Of a stretch of 64,000 nt of DNA, positions 41,039 through 49,753 are shown piece by piece. The notes under the pieces were generated by a model. That model worked only from the letters and a program-made list of their open reading frames with translations, had not been told where the DNA came from and made no database searches. The stretch spans positions 1 to 64,000 of the forward strand of contig NZ_JANHDI010000012.1 of assembly GCF_024494595.1 (NCBI RefSeq), written 5' to 3'. This DNA comes from Halobellus rarus. GTDB lineage: Archaea; Halobacteriota; Halobacteria; Halobacteriales; Haloferacaceae. The position numbers were made by a program, and so were the translations under genes. Position 1 is the stretch's first letter; every line of letters begins with the position of its first letter.

Positions 41039-42708
41039 CACCGATCCACCTCTCCGAGCACGATGTCGAGGCTACCGAGCGAGGCGACCATGTCCGGGAT
41101 GTACTCGCCGGTGGACATCTCCGGCAGCGTCTGGAGGTTCGAGAAGCACGGGCTCCGGATCTTGAAGCGGCCGGGCTTTTCGGTCCCGTCCGCGCGGATG
41201 TAGATGCCGAGCTCGCCCTTCGCGGCCTCGACGGCGCGGTAGATCTCCGTGTCGTCGTCCGGGCGGAGCGTCCGCGGCACGTTCGCCTGGATGTTCCGCT
41301 CGTCCTCGGGCCAGTCTTCGAGCAGGTCGAGACACTGCTCGATGATCTTCGCGGACTCCTCGACCTCGCGGAGGCGGACGAGCAGGCGACTGAAGTTGTC
41401 GCAGCCGTCCTCCGTGATGACGTCCCACTCGAGTTCGTCGTAGTAGCCGTAGGGGTCGTCCCGGCGGAGGTCGTAGTCGATGCCGGACCCGCGCGCGACG
41501 GGCCCCGTCGCGCCGTAGGACTTCGCGACCTCCGGCGGGAGCACGCCCGTGTCGATCGTCCGCGCCTGCAGGATCTCGTTGGAGGTGATGAGGTCGTGGT
41601 ACTCCTCGACGGCCTGCGGAAGCTCGTCGAGGTAGTCCCGGATCATCTCGAAGAAGTCCTCGCGCGGTTCGGGGAGGTCCCAGACCACGCCGCCCAGGCG
41701 GAAGTAGTTGAACATCATCCGCTGGCCGGTGAGCTCTTCGAGGACGCTCTGGACCTTCTCTCGGTCCCGCATCGCGTACATGAAGATCGCGGTGAAGTCG
41801 CCGTAGACGTCCAGTGCGAACGTCCCGACCGCGAGCATGTGCGAGGCGATGCGACAGAACTCCGCGCCCATCGTCCTGATTATCTGCGCGTACTCGGGGA
41901 CCTCGATGTCGTTGAGGTCCTCCGCCGCGCGCGCGTACGCCCACTCGTTCAGCAGTCCGGAGGAGGCGTAGTCCCAGCGGTCGGGGTACGGCATAATCTG
42001 GTGGCGGTACGTCTTCGTCTGACACATCTGCTCCTCGCAGCGGTGGAGGTAGCCGATGTCGGGATCGACGTCCGCGACCTGCTCGCCGTCGAGCACCGTC
42101 TTGACGTGGAGGACCCCGTGTGTCGCGGGGTGGTGCGGCCCGATGTTGACGTACATCGTGTCGCCCTCCTCCTCGCGGTGGTCGTCGGCGAGGGGGTTCT
42201 CCCACTCTTTGAGCGTGACGATCTGCGGCCGGTCCTGATCGTAGTTCTGCGAGAGCGGGTGCCCCTGCCACGTGTCGGGCAGGAGGATCCGTCGCAGGTC
42301 CGGGTGATCGTCGTAGTCGATGCCGATCAGGTCGTAGGCCTCCCGCTCGTGCCAATCGGCCGTCCGGAACACCGGTTCGGCCGACTCGCTGACGGGGTCG
42401 TCCTTCGTCGTCGGGACGATGACGCTCGCCTCTCGCTGTCGGTCGTCGAAGCTCGTGAGGTGGTAGATCGACTCGTAGCGGTCCTCACGCTCCTCGGCGG
42501 TGACACACGAGAGGTGGTCGAAGCCGGCCTCGTCGCGGAGGCGACGCAGCGTCTCCTGAACCGTGTCCGGTCGGATGACGAATCCGGGCGCGTTGACGTG
42601 TTCTTCGCGGTCGACGACGAGGTCACCGAGCAGTTCGGCGATCTCGTCGCCCGTCGTCGGCAGGACCTCGACAGCGCCGTCTTCGGGGGTCGGTTCTTCG
42701 AGGCTCAT
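41038..42708 (-). CDS. nuoCD: NADH dehydrogenase-like complex subunit CD (fused)
   Basis: 556 residues. NuoC-like region 1-155 (ERYESIYHLTSFDDRQREA is split as YESIYHLTSF; WHEREAYDLIGIDYDDHPDL is the conserved NuoC signature). The NuoD part (160-556) has NIGPHHPATHGVLH with the quinone-site His pair, DPDIGYLHRCEEQM, and KGELGIYIRADGTEKPGRFKI (as KGELGIYIRADG). It carries quinone binding near cluster N2. Coupled to nuoB by ATGA. The fusion of C and D is common in archaea and many bacteria. Confidence 0.95.
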   Translation of the reverse strand: MSLEEPTPEDGAVEVLPTTGDEIAELLGDLVVDREEHVNAPGFVIRPDTVQETLRRLRDEAGFDHLSCVTAEEREDRYESIYHLTSFDDRQREASVIVPTTKDDPVSESAEPVFRTADWHEREAYDLIGIDYDDHPDLRRILLPDTWQGHPLSQNYDQDRPQIVTLKEWENPLADDHREEEGDTMYVNIGPHHPATHGVLHVKTVLDGEQVADVDPDIGYLHRCEEQMCQTKTYRHQIMPYPDRWDYASSGLLNEWAYARAAEDLNDIEVPEYAQIIRTMGAEFCRIASHMLAVGTFALDVYGDFTAIFMYAMRDREKVQSVLEELTGQRMMFNYFRLGGVVWDLPEPREDFFEMIRDYLDELPQAVEEYHDLITSNEILQARTIDTGVLPPEVAKSYGATGPVARGSGIDYDLRRDDPYGYYDELEWDVITEDGCDNFSRLLVRLREVEESAKIIEQCLDLLEDWPEDERNIQANVPRTLRPDDDTEIYRAVEAAKGELGIYIRADGTEKPGRFKIRSPCFSNLQTLPEMSTGEYIPDMVASLGSLDIVLGEVDR

Positions 42709-43415
42709 GGCGAATCAGCCCAGTTGTACCGCATCACCAGATCGTCCTCGTCGATCTGGTCGGCCAGTTTCTCGACGATCTCGTCGCGTTCGAGGTCGTT
42801 GAACTGTTCGAGTTCGTACGGCTTGACCGTCACCGGACTCGACTCGCCCTCGGCGATCCGCTGTTGCAACTTCGCGACGCCGTAGATGAGCGCCTCGGGG
42901 CGCGGGGGACAGCCGGGGACGTGGATGTCCACGGGGATGACCTCCTCCGCGCCCTTGATGACGTTGTAGCCCTCCTGGAACGGCCCCCCTGATATCGTAC
43001 AGGAGCCCATCCCGACGACGAACTTCGGCTCGGGCATCTGGTCGTAGACGCGCTTCATCCGCGGGGCGAACTTCGAGACGATCGTTCCCGGGACGATGAT
43101 GACGTCGGCCTGCCGCGGCGACGCGCGGGGGACCCCGGCCGCGAACCGGTCGAGGTCGTGCTTCACCGAGTACGTGTGCATCATCTCGATGCTGCAGCAG
43201 GCGATCCCGAACTGCAGCATGAACATGGAGGAGCCGCGGACCCAGTTCATGAACTGGTCGAACTTGGTGAGGATGAACGGCGAGGAGCCGAACGCCTCCC
43301 GGAGTTTCGAGTTGAATCGGTTGTCCGCGCCGCCGCCCGTCATCCGGGCGTCTCGCGTGTCGGTCTGTACCTGCGTGTCGTCCGTGACGAATGGTGTGTC
43401 TCGTTCGCTGCTCAT
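42705..43415 (-). CDS. nuoB: NADH dehydrogenase-like complex subunit B (cluster N2)
   Basis: 236 residues. The N2 4Fe-4S ligands are visible: tandem Cys in IACCSIEMMHT, Cys in GMGSCTISGGPF and Cys in VHVPGCPPRPEAL-type sequence (HVPGCPPRPEALIYG). The first ~45 residues are a hydrophilic extension. The start ATG at 43415 overlaps the nuoA stop (ATGA); the frame is open upstream inside nuoA but that is antiparallel coding noise. Confidence 0.95.
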   Translation of the reverse strand: MSSERDTPFVTDDTQVQTDTRDARMTGGGADNRFNSKLREAFGSSPFILTKFDQFMNWVRGSSMFMLQFGIACCSIEMMHTYSVKHDLDRFAAGVPRASPRQADVIIVPGTIVSKFAPRMKRVYDQMPEPKFVVGMGSCTISGGPFQEGYNVIKGAEEVIPVDIHVPGCPPRPEALIYGVAKLQQRIAEGESSPVTVKPYELEQFNDLERDEIVEKLADQIDEDDLVMRYNWADSP

Positions 43416-43825
43416 GCGTTTCTCTCCGTCTTCCGGCGGTTCGCCAGCGGGCTTTTGACCCATCTGACTGCGCCGTTGCGCCACGCCCAGACCAGTCCGA
43501 CGACGAGGATGCCGACGAATGCGAGCATCGGCAGCAACACCGTCGAGAGGGCGACACCCTGGTCCAGTGCGGACCGGTAGATGACGGCCCACGGGAAGAT
43601 GAGAACGGTTTCGACGTCGAACACGACGAACAGCAGCGCGACCATGTAGTACTGTATGTTGAACTGGACGCGCGCCGTGCCGGTCGGTACCTCACCGCTC
43701 TCGTAGGTGGCGCGTTTGCCTTGTTCGGGTACCGACGGGCGTAGCATCGCCGAGACCGCCATCATCCCCAGTGGGATTCCGACGGCGACGAGCCCGAGGG
43801 CCCCGATTGCGATCCATTCACTCAT
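43412..43825 (-). CDS. nuoA: NADH dehydrogenase-like complex subunit A
   Basis: 137 residues, three spans. KRATYESGEVPTGTARVQFNI (YESGEVPTGTARVQF) is the conserved first loop with the quinone-near Cys position replaced by Glu-Val context. VVFDVETVLIFPWAVIY is the canonical second helix with its Asp and Glu. First gene of the operon. No nuoE, nuoF or nuoG is present, so the complex lacks the NADH-oxidising module. Confidence 0.94.
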   Translation of the reverse strand: MSEWIAIGALGLVAVGIPLGMMAVSAMLRPSVPEQGKRATYESGEVPTGTARVQFNIQYYMVALLFVVFDVETVLIFPWAVIYRSALDQGVALSTVLLPMLAFVGILVVGLVWAWRNGAVRWVKSPLANRRKTERNA

Positions 43826-43878
43826 TCCGTAGTCTCCCTGACGTTCGATGGGTTAGAAGCGCCCCCCCATAAGCGTTG

Positions 43879-43889
43879 ATTTATACCGC
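43879..43889 (-). promoter_or_regulatory. TATA box of the nuo operon
   Basis: GGTATAAATCA on the minus strand lies ~60 bases before the nuoA start, so transcription would begin about 30 bases upstream of the ATG. It is the only TATA-like element in the 93-base gap between purE and nuoA. Confidence 0.5.
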
Positions 43890-43918
43890 GGCTGCGCCCG
43901 CGGCGTGCGAGGCCGCTG

Positions 43919-44569
43919 TCAGTCGTCGTTTCGGCTCTCGACGTACCTATCGACCCCGAGATCGTGGAGGTCGCGGGAGTCGCGGGCGACCCCGCCGACG
44001 AGCCCCTCGTGGTACTCGACCAGGCGCTCGCGCAGTTCGTCGTGTTCGCGCGAGAGAATCTGTGCGGCCGAGAGCGCGGCGTTGAACGACTTGCCGGCGT
44101 CGACGGCGACGATCGGCGCGCCGGTCGGCATCCCGATCACCGAGTCGACGGACTTCTCCTGAACGGGGACGCCCACGACCGGGATCGGGTACGCGATGGA
44201 GGCGGTCATGTTCGGCAGGTCGGCTGACTTCCCGCCCGCGCCCGCGATCACGACGTCGAGGCCGCGGGCCGCGGCGGTCTCGCCGTAGGCGTACATCAGC
44301 TCGGGCGTCCGATGCGCGGAGACGACGTACGTCTCGTAGGTGAAGCGCGCGTCGGGCGCGTCGTGGAAGTCGGTCTGCTCGGCGAACCCGAGTTCCGCGA
44401 GCGCGTCGTGCGCGCCGGACATCACCTCGAGGTCCGAGTCCGACCCCATAATGATCCCGACGTCGGGCGTCGACTCGGGGTCGACGCCGGCGTCGGCCTC
44501 GGCGCGGAGTCGATCGATCAGGTCCTGTACGGTCACGTCGGCGTCGTCGTCTGGCGTGTAGTCTGTCAT
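43919..44569 (-). CDS. purE: 5-(carboxyamino)imidazole ribonucleotide mutase
   Basis: 216 residues, class I PurE. GIIMGSDSDLEVMSGA (about 38-53) is the nucleotide loop, YVVSAHRTPELMYAY the catalytic His region and VIAGAGGKSADLPNMTAS the third motif. It rearranges N5-CAIR to CAIR in purine synthesis, using the product of PurK. Both ends have extra halophilic acidic residues. It lies downstream of purK (40 bases) in the same direction, giving a purK-purE operon. Confidence 0.95.
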   Translation of the reverse strand: MTDYTPDDDADVTVQDLIDRLRAEADAGVDPESTPDVGIIMGSDSDLEVMSGAHDALAELGFAEQTDFHDAPDARFTYETYVVSAHRTPELMYAYGETAAARGLDVVIAGAGGKSADLPNMTASIAYPIPVVGVPVQEKSVDSVIGMPTGAPIVAVDAGKSFNAALSAAQILSREHDELRERLVEYHEGLVGGVARDSRDLHDLGVDRYVESRNDD

Positions 44570-44609
44570 CGTCGGTAATCCGGTGTCGATCGTTGGTGCG
44601 TCCCGTCTC

Positions 44610-45770
44610 TCACTCGAACGTCAGCGCGTCCCGCACGTCCCTCGCGTGCGCGAGGAGGTCTCTCGGGACGTGGTCGTCCCCCGCGCCGTTTCCGGTCACC
44701 GTGAGGTGACCCATCTTCCGGAGCGGGCGGACCTCCTCTTTGCCGTACCAGTGCAGGGAGGCGTCCTCGTCGCCGAGGACGGCCTCGGCGTTTCCGAGTC
44801 GGGCGGGTCGAGGCTCGTCGACGGTACCGAGGACGTTCGCCATCACGGTCGGACAGCGCAGGCGGGTCGATCCCAGCGGCCACCCGAGGACGGCGCGGAC
44901 GTGCTGTTCGAACTGGGAGGTGCGCGCGCCCTCGATCGTCCAGTGCCCGGAGTTGTGCGGGCGCGGCGCGATCTCGTTGACCGAGATGGATCCATCAGCG
45001 GTCTCGAACAGTTCGATCCCGAACACGCCGCGTCCCGACAGCGTGTCGAGGACGTCGCGGGCGACTCCTTCGGCGCGTGAAAGCACCTCGTCGGTCGTCC
45101 GCGCGGGCAGGATCGTCTCCCGAAGGATCTCTTCCTCGTGGACGTTCTCGCCGGCGGGGAACGTGCGGATCTCTCCCTCGCCTTGGACGGCGATCACGGA
45201 GAGTTCGCGTTCGAAATCGACGAACGTCTCGGCCATCGCGGGGCCGCCGACGGCCGCCATCGCCTCTTCGGCGTCGTCGGGGTCCGTCACCGGAACGTTG
45301 CCGCGGCCGTCGTAGCCGCCGGTGCGGGCCTTCAGCATCACGGAACCGAACTCGTCGAGCGCCGCCCGGAGGTCGTCGGCGTCGTCGACCCGGCGGAACG
45401 GCGGAACCGGAACGCCCGCCTCGTCGAGCGCGCGCTTCTGGACGAGTTTGTCCTCGATCATCGAGAGCGTCTCCGGCGCGGGGTTCACCGAGAGGTCGAA
45501 CGCCGCGGCGACGTCGTCCAGCAGTTCGGCGTCTGCGAGTTCGATCTCGAACGTCAGCGCGTCGACGCGGGCGGCGAGTTCGCGGAACGCATCGGGATCG
45601 TCGAAGTCGCCGACGATCTGGTCGCGGGCGACCGGCGAGGCGGGACACTCGGGCGTGGGATCGAGGACGACCACTTCGACGCCGAGGGGAGCGGCCGCCT
45701 CGGCGAGCATCCGGCCGAGTTGGCCGCCGCCGACGACGCCGAGCGTGGGTCCGGGTACGGTGACGGTCAC
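44610..45770 (-). CDS. purK: 5-(carboxyamino)imidazole ribonucleotide synthase
   Basis: 386 residues, ATP-grasp enzyme. LGVVGGGQLGRMLAEAA (9-25) is the N-terminal signature, KARTGGYDGRGN the ATP loop, and GVFGIELFETADGSISVNEIAPRPHNSGH (as VNEIAPRPHNSGHWT) the metal and substrate site. It uses ATP and bicarbonate to make N5-CAIR for PurE. It starts with GTG at 45770 giving VTVTVPGPTLGVVGGG. The DNA after its start (45771-45890) is relatively AT-rich and holds the promoter. Confidence 0.95.
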   Translation of the reverse strand: MTVTVPGPTLGVVGGGQLGRMLAEAAAPLGVEVVVLDPTPECPASPVARDQIVGDFDDPDAFRELAARVDALTFEIELADAELLDDVAAAFDLSVNPAPETLSMIEDKLVQKRALDEAGVPVPPFRRVDDADDLRAALDEFGSVMLKARTGGYDGRGNVPVTDPDDAEEAMAAVGGPAMAETFVDFERELSVIAVQGEGEIRTFPAGENVHEEEILRETILPARTTDEVLSRAEGVARDVLDTLSGRGVFGIELFETADGSISVNEIAPRPHNSGHWTIEGARTSQFEQHVRAVLGWPLGSTRLRCPTVMANVLGTVDEPRPARLGNAEAVLGDEDASLHWYGKEEVRPLRKMGHLTVTGNGAGDDHVPRDLLAHARDVRDALTFE

Positions 45771-45890
45771 GGGCGACGGTACTGGAGGATAGTGAATAAA
45801 GTTTGCCGAACGGAACGGGAAGTGTACACGGACGTGGTTATTCTCCGGAACGGTTCGGACCGATTCACGTCGTCCGTGCTTGCCACCGGC

Positions 45891-45930
45891 AATGCCTCAC
45901 GCCGACTGCGAATGCCTCACGCCGACTGCG
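45891..45930. repeat. Perfect 20-base tandem duplication at a gene end
   Basis: AATGCCTCACGCCGACTGCG occurs twice in direct succession (45891-45910 and 45911-45930). The first stop codon of the Agl23-type gene (45917-45919) lies in the upstream-in-gene copy, so the duplication repeats its last codons beyond the stop. Confidence 0.9.
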
Positions 45931-47896
45931 GCTGCTCGTTCTCAGCGGACGTCTCGGACACCTCCCCCGGAGCGACGCGCTCCAGTTGCTCGTTCTCGAC
46001 GAAGACCACGACCCCGTCGTTCCAGAGGCGGAACTTGTGCTCGAAGGCGGTGTAGCCCGTCAGCTGCCGGGAGACCGCGTTGCGGTCGTAGTCCTTCGCG
46101 ATCACGACCGGCGGCGCGTCCGCGAGCGCCTCGTCGAGGTCGGCGTCGGGGGCCGAACTGGTCACGTTCGCGTCGTATCGTTCGAGGTACCACGGCAGCG
46201 GCAGTCGGTCGTGCCACGCGGGGCCGCCCGGCGGCGCGGTCGACAGCGACGACTCGTTTCTGACGTAGAACACCTCGCCGTCGCTGCCGGGGGGTCGCGT
46301 GCCGACGAAGAGGACGTCCGCGCCGTCCTCGTTCGCGGCCGACACCTCGCCGACGACCTCGATCGTCGGCTTCAGGGAGTTCTCGGGCTGGGCCCACTGG
46401 AGCACCTGTTTGTCGGCCTCGTCGGTCGAGTTGAAGTACGCCGCGTTCGCGGCGAGCGCGCCGCTCAGGGCCGCGAGCACGACGAGCGCCGCGAGACCGA
46501 CGCTCACGGCGTCGCGGGCGGCGAGCGCCTCGCGCGCGGAGTCGACGACGAATCCGACGCCGACCGCGGCCGGAACGGCCAGCGGGACGACGACGTGGAT
46601 CGCGGCCCAGGGGGCCTGGATGTCGGTCGCGATCGGGTAGCCGAACAGCGACGCGATCGCCCAGTAGGTCGCGAACGTGACGATCTCGCGCGGCCCGTCG
46701 CCGGCGAACCCGTAGCGGTCGACCGCGACGCCGACGAGCCCGAAGGCGATGACCGCCGGCGCGCCGTAGACGAGCGTCTCCGCGAGGTCCAGGAGGTAGG
46801 GCAGGTACGGGTGGTCCTGGTGGCTCCCGCCGCCCCAGGTTTCGAACAGTTTCTCGGCCGCGCCGACGGTCCCGGCGTCCACGACGCCCGGGAGTTGCGC
46901 GGGGTTCGCGAGCGCGCCCCAGAGTTCCGGCCGCGGCGCGTAGAAGAACACGGTGACGACGAGAAAGAGCGCGGCGCTCCCGAGTGCGGTTCCGAAGAGG
47001 CGAGCCAGCGACGCCTGCGCCGACGAGCCGTGGCCGAGCAACCGGTTCCGGATCGACGCCCACCACCCGCCGAATACCGCGCGGGCGGACTCGCCGCGGG
47101 CCCGCGCCCCGAGCAGCCGGTGGTCCGCGAGCAGCGCGCCCGCTCCCAGGAAGCAGAGGACGTAGAGCAGCGCGTTCGCCTTCGTCGTGAACGCGAGCGC
47201 CAGGGACGCGGTCGCGGGGAACGCGTAGCGGAGTCGCCCGGCGTCGAAGCCGCGGACGACGAACCCGAGGGCGACCACCGAGAAGGCGGCGACGAGGACG
47301 TCGTTGCGCATAAACCGCGAGTAGTAGACGACGAGCGGGTTCAGCGCGAGCACCGCGGCGAGCGCTATCAGTTCGGTGTCGCGGAGTCGCTCCCGGAAGA
47401 GCCACGCCGCCAGCGGGAACAGGCCGCCGACGAGCGCGACGGGAAACCGCGCCGCGAAGTCCGAAACGGGCACCAGGGCGAACAGCCAGTCGTTGACGAT
47501 GGGGAGGAAGGGCCCGTGGACGATCGGTCGATACGTGTGCACGCCGGTCTCGTGGTACCGGAGGATCCAGTAGCCCACGCGCCCCTCGTCCCAGTGGAAG
47601 ATCCGACCGCCGAGGGCGACGAGGCGGAGGGCGAGTGCGACGACGGTGAACGCGACGATGCCGACGAGGGCACGGCGGTCCGAGAGCCATCCGGCGACGC
47701 GCCCGTCCGACGCCGTCCCGGCCGCGCGGCCGTTCGGAACTCCCTCGGGGGCGTCGTCGCGAGCGGTGCGCTCGCTCGGCTCTTCGGGACTGTTCCGATC
47801 GTCTGTGCCGCTGGATGGCGGGTCCGTGGGAGGGTCGGACGCACCGTCGGGGTCGGGGGCCCCGTCCGTCTCGTACGGGCCCTCGTCAGGGCTCAT
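45917..47896 (-). CDS. Agl23/TIGR03663-type polytopic membrane protein (GT-C-like)
   Basis: 659 residues. An acidic, Pro-rich cytoplasmic N-terminus (1-75) precedes ~11 spans. Between spans 1 and 2, GGRIFHWDEGRVGYWILRY carries the D-E acidic pair typical of GT-C glycosyltransferases acting on lipid-linked sugars. SRFMRNDVLVAAFSVVALGF follows. This pattern fits the TIGR03663 / flippase-associated Agl23 family linked to surface glycosylation. A soluble C-terminal domain (from ~500) ends VFVENEQLERVAPGEVS. No other glycosylation genes adjoin it. Confidence 0.82.
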   Translation of the reverse strand: MSPDEGPYETDGAPDPDGASDPPTDPPSSGTDDRNSPEEPSERTARDDAPEGVPNGRAAGTASDGRVAGWLSDRRALVGIVAFTVVALALRLVALGGRIFHWDEGRVGYWILRYHETGVHTYRPIVHGPFLPIVNDWLFALVPVSDFAARFPVALVGGLFPLAAWLFRERLRDTELIALAAVLALNPLVVYYSRFMRNDVLVAAFSVVALGFVVRGFDAGRLRYAFPATASLALAFTTKANALLYVLCFLGAGALLADHRLLGARARGESARAVFGGWWASIRNRLLGHGSSAQASLARLFGTALGSAALFLVVTVFFYAPRPELWGALANPAQLPGVVDAGTVGAAEKLFETWGGGSHQDHPYLPYLLDLAETLVYGAPAVIAFGLVGVAVDRYGFAGDGPREIVTFATYWAIASLFGYPIATDIQAPWAAIHVVVPLAVPAAVGVGFVVDSAREALAARDAVSVGLAALVVLAALSGALAANAAYFNSTDEADKQVLQWAQPENSLKPTIEVVGEVSAANEDGADVLFVGTRPPGSDGEVFYVRNESSLSTAPPGGPAWHDRLPLPWYLERYDANVTSSAPDADLDEALADAPPVVIAKDYDRNAVSRQLTGYTAFEHKFRLWNDGVVVFVENEQLERVAPGEVSETSAENEQPQSA

Positions 47897-48083
47897 TGCT
47901 CGTGTGTGTCCACCAGGCGGTTACAACTCTTGTGTTTGCCGACGCGTGCGCTCGGTCGCGGTCGATCACCAGTCGGTTCCCACGTCCGGTAACCTGACAG
48001 ACACGTTGTGGTCGGGGGTCGGACCGACCGCCCCCCGGCGGCGTGCCGATACCTCTTTGACGTCGCCGGCGGACCGCTTCGGT

Positions 48084-48488
48084 ATGGTAACGCTCGGACT
48101 AGTGGTGGCCGAGTTCAACGCGTCGGTCACCGAAGGGATGGCGTCGGCCGCGCGGGAGGCCGCCGCCGAACGGGACGTCGAGATCACAGCTGAACTGCCG
48201 GTCCCCGGCGCGTACGACTCGCCGCTGGCGGCGGATCGGCTCGCGCGACGGGACGACGTCGACGCCGTCGCCGTCGTCGGCGCGATCGTCACCGGCGACA
48301 CGGACCACGACCGCGTCATCGCCGACGCGACGGCGAAGTCGCTCACCGAGGTGAGCCTCGACCGCGACGTCCCGGTGACGTTCGGCGTCTCCGGCCCGGG
48401 CCAGAGCGGGGCCGAGGCGAGAGAGCGCATCGACAAAGGTGCGGAAGCGGTAAACGCCGCGGTCGATATGGTGGAGACGTTGGCATGA
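48084..48488 (+). CDS. ribH: 6,7-dimethyl-8-ribityllumazine synthase
   Basis: 134 residues, the usual size. LGLVVAEFNASVTEGM (3-18) holds the aromatic substrate-binding Phe, LPVPGAYDSPLAADRLA the ligand loop (in place of PGAxE), and VAVVGAIVTGDTDHDRV the phosphate site with the catalytic His. It makes the riboflavin precursor. The next gene overlaps by 4 bases. The ATG at 48084 fits the family start. Confidence 0.93.
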   Translation: MVTLGLVVAEFNASVTEGMASAAREAAAERDVEITAELPVPGAYDSPLAADRLARRDDVDAVAVVGAIVTGDTDHDRVIADATAKSLTEVSLDRDVPVTFGVSGPGQSGAEARERIDKGAEAVNAAVDMVETLA

Positions 48489-49633
48489 GTTTCGACTTCG
48501 CAGCCCGCGTCGAACGGGTGGAACCGAGCGCGACGCTGGCAATCAGCAACAAGGCGAGCGAACTGGAGGCGGAGGGCGTCGACGTCGTCGACCTCTCGGT
48601 CGGCGAACCCGACTTCCCGACGCCGGAGAACATCGTCGCGGCCGGGCAGGACGCGATGGACGCCGGACACACCGGCTACACGTCCTCGAACGGTATCAAA
48701 GAACTTCGGGAGGCCATCGCCGCGAAGCTCCGCGACGACGGCATCGACGCCGCGAGCGACGAGGTGATCGTCACGCCCGGCGGCAAGCAGGCGCTCTACG
48801 AGACGTTCCAGACGCTCATCGACGACGGAGATGAAGTCGTCCTCCTCGACCCCGCGTGGGTCTCCTACGAGGCGATGGCGAAGCTCTCGGGCGGTTCGCT
48901 GAACCGCGTCGACCTCGCCCCGTACGACTTCCAGCTCGAACCCGCCCTCGACGACCTCTCAAATACCATCTCCGACGACACGGAACTGCTCGTCGTCAAC
49001 TCGCCGTCGAACCCGACGGGCGCGGTGTACTCCGACGAAGCATTGGAAGGCGTCCGCGACCTAGCCGTCGAGCACGACGTCACCGTCATCTCCGACGAGA
49101 TCTACCAGCAGATCACCTACGGCGTCGACCCGACCAGCCTCGCGACGCTCGATGGGATGAGCGAGAGAACAGTCACGATCAACGGCTTCTCGAAGGCGTA
49201 CTCGATGACGGGCTGGCGGCTCGGCTACCTCCACGCGCCCGAGTCGCTGATCTCCCAGGCCGCGAAGCTGCACTCCCACTCGGTCTCCTGCGCCGTGAAC
49301 TTCGTCCAGCACGCCGGCCTCGAAGCGATCGAGAACACCGACGACGCAGTGGTGGAGATGCGCGACGCGTTCCGCGAGCGCCGCGATATGCTCGCGGACC
49401 TCTTCGCCGAGCACGGCGTCGACGTCCCCGTCGGCGACGGCGCGTTCTATATGATGCTGCCCGTCGACGACGACGACCAGGAGTGGTGCGCCGGCGCGAT
49501 CGAGGACGCCCACGTCGCGACCGTCCCCGGATCGGCGTTCGGTTCGCCCGGCTACGCGCGGATCTCCTACGCGGCCAGCGAGGAGCGACTCCGCGAGGCG
49601 GTCGATCGGCTCGCCGAGCACGGCTACATCTGA
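48485..49633 (+). CDS. Class I/II pyridoxal-phosphate aminotransferase
   Basis: 382 residues, fold type I. LSVGEPDFPTPENIVAAGQDA (28-48 region), NSPSNPTGAVYSDE with the PLP-site Asn, DEIYQQITYG (Asp) and the Schiff-base Lys in NGFSKAYSMTGWRLGYLH. FxxxPGSAFG near the end (VATVPGSAFGSPGYARIS) carries the substrate-carboxylate Arg. It is probably an aspartate or aromatic aminotransferase; the true substrate is unclear. Overlaps ribH by ATGA, so the two are co-translated although pathways differ. Confidence 0.9.
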   Translation: MSFDFAARVERVEPSATLAISNKASELEAEGVDVVDLSVGEPDFPTPENIVAAGQDAMDAGHTGYTSSNGIKELREAIAAKLRDDGIDAASDEVIVTPGGKQALYETFQTLIDDGDEVVLLDPAWVSYEAMAKLSGGSLNRVDLAPYDFQLEPALDDLSNTISDDTELLVVNSPSNPTGAVYSDEALEGVRDLAVEHDVTVISDEIYQQITYGVDPTSLATLDGMSERTVTINGFSKAYSMTGWRLGYLHAPESLISQAAKLHSHSVSCAVNFVQHAGLEAIENTDDAVVEMRDAFRERRDMLADLFAEHGVDVPVGDGAFYMMLPVDDDDQEWCAGAIEDAHVATVPGSAFGSPGYARISYAASEERLREAVDRLAEHGYI

Positions 49634-49753
49634 TCGGTGTCCGCGATCGGACCCGGTCCTCCGTCATCGACGACCCGGTGCGGACGGTGAACCGCTCCCG
49701 TAGGGCCTCACGGGAGGATTCGGGTGGTATCGCCGACGTCGGAGGACCGCGGC

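Noticed and set aside
48485-49633. Riboflavin-specific role for the aminotransferase next to ribH
   Set aside because: The overlap is real, but no aminotransferase step in riboflavin synthesis fits this class I enzyme; chance operon membership is as likely.
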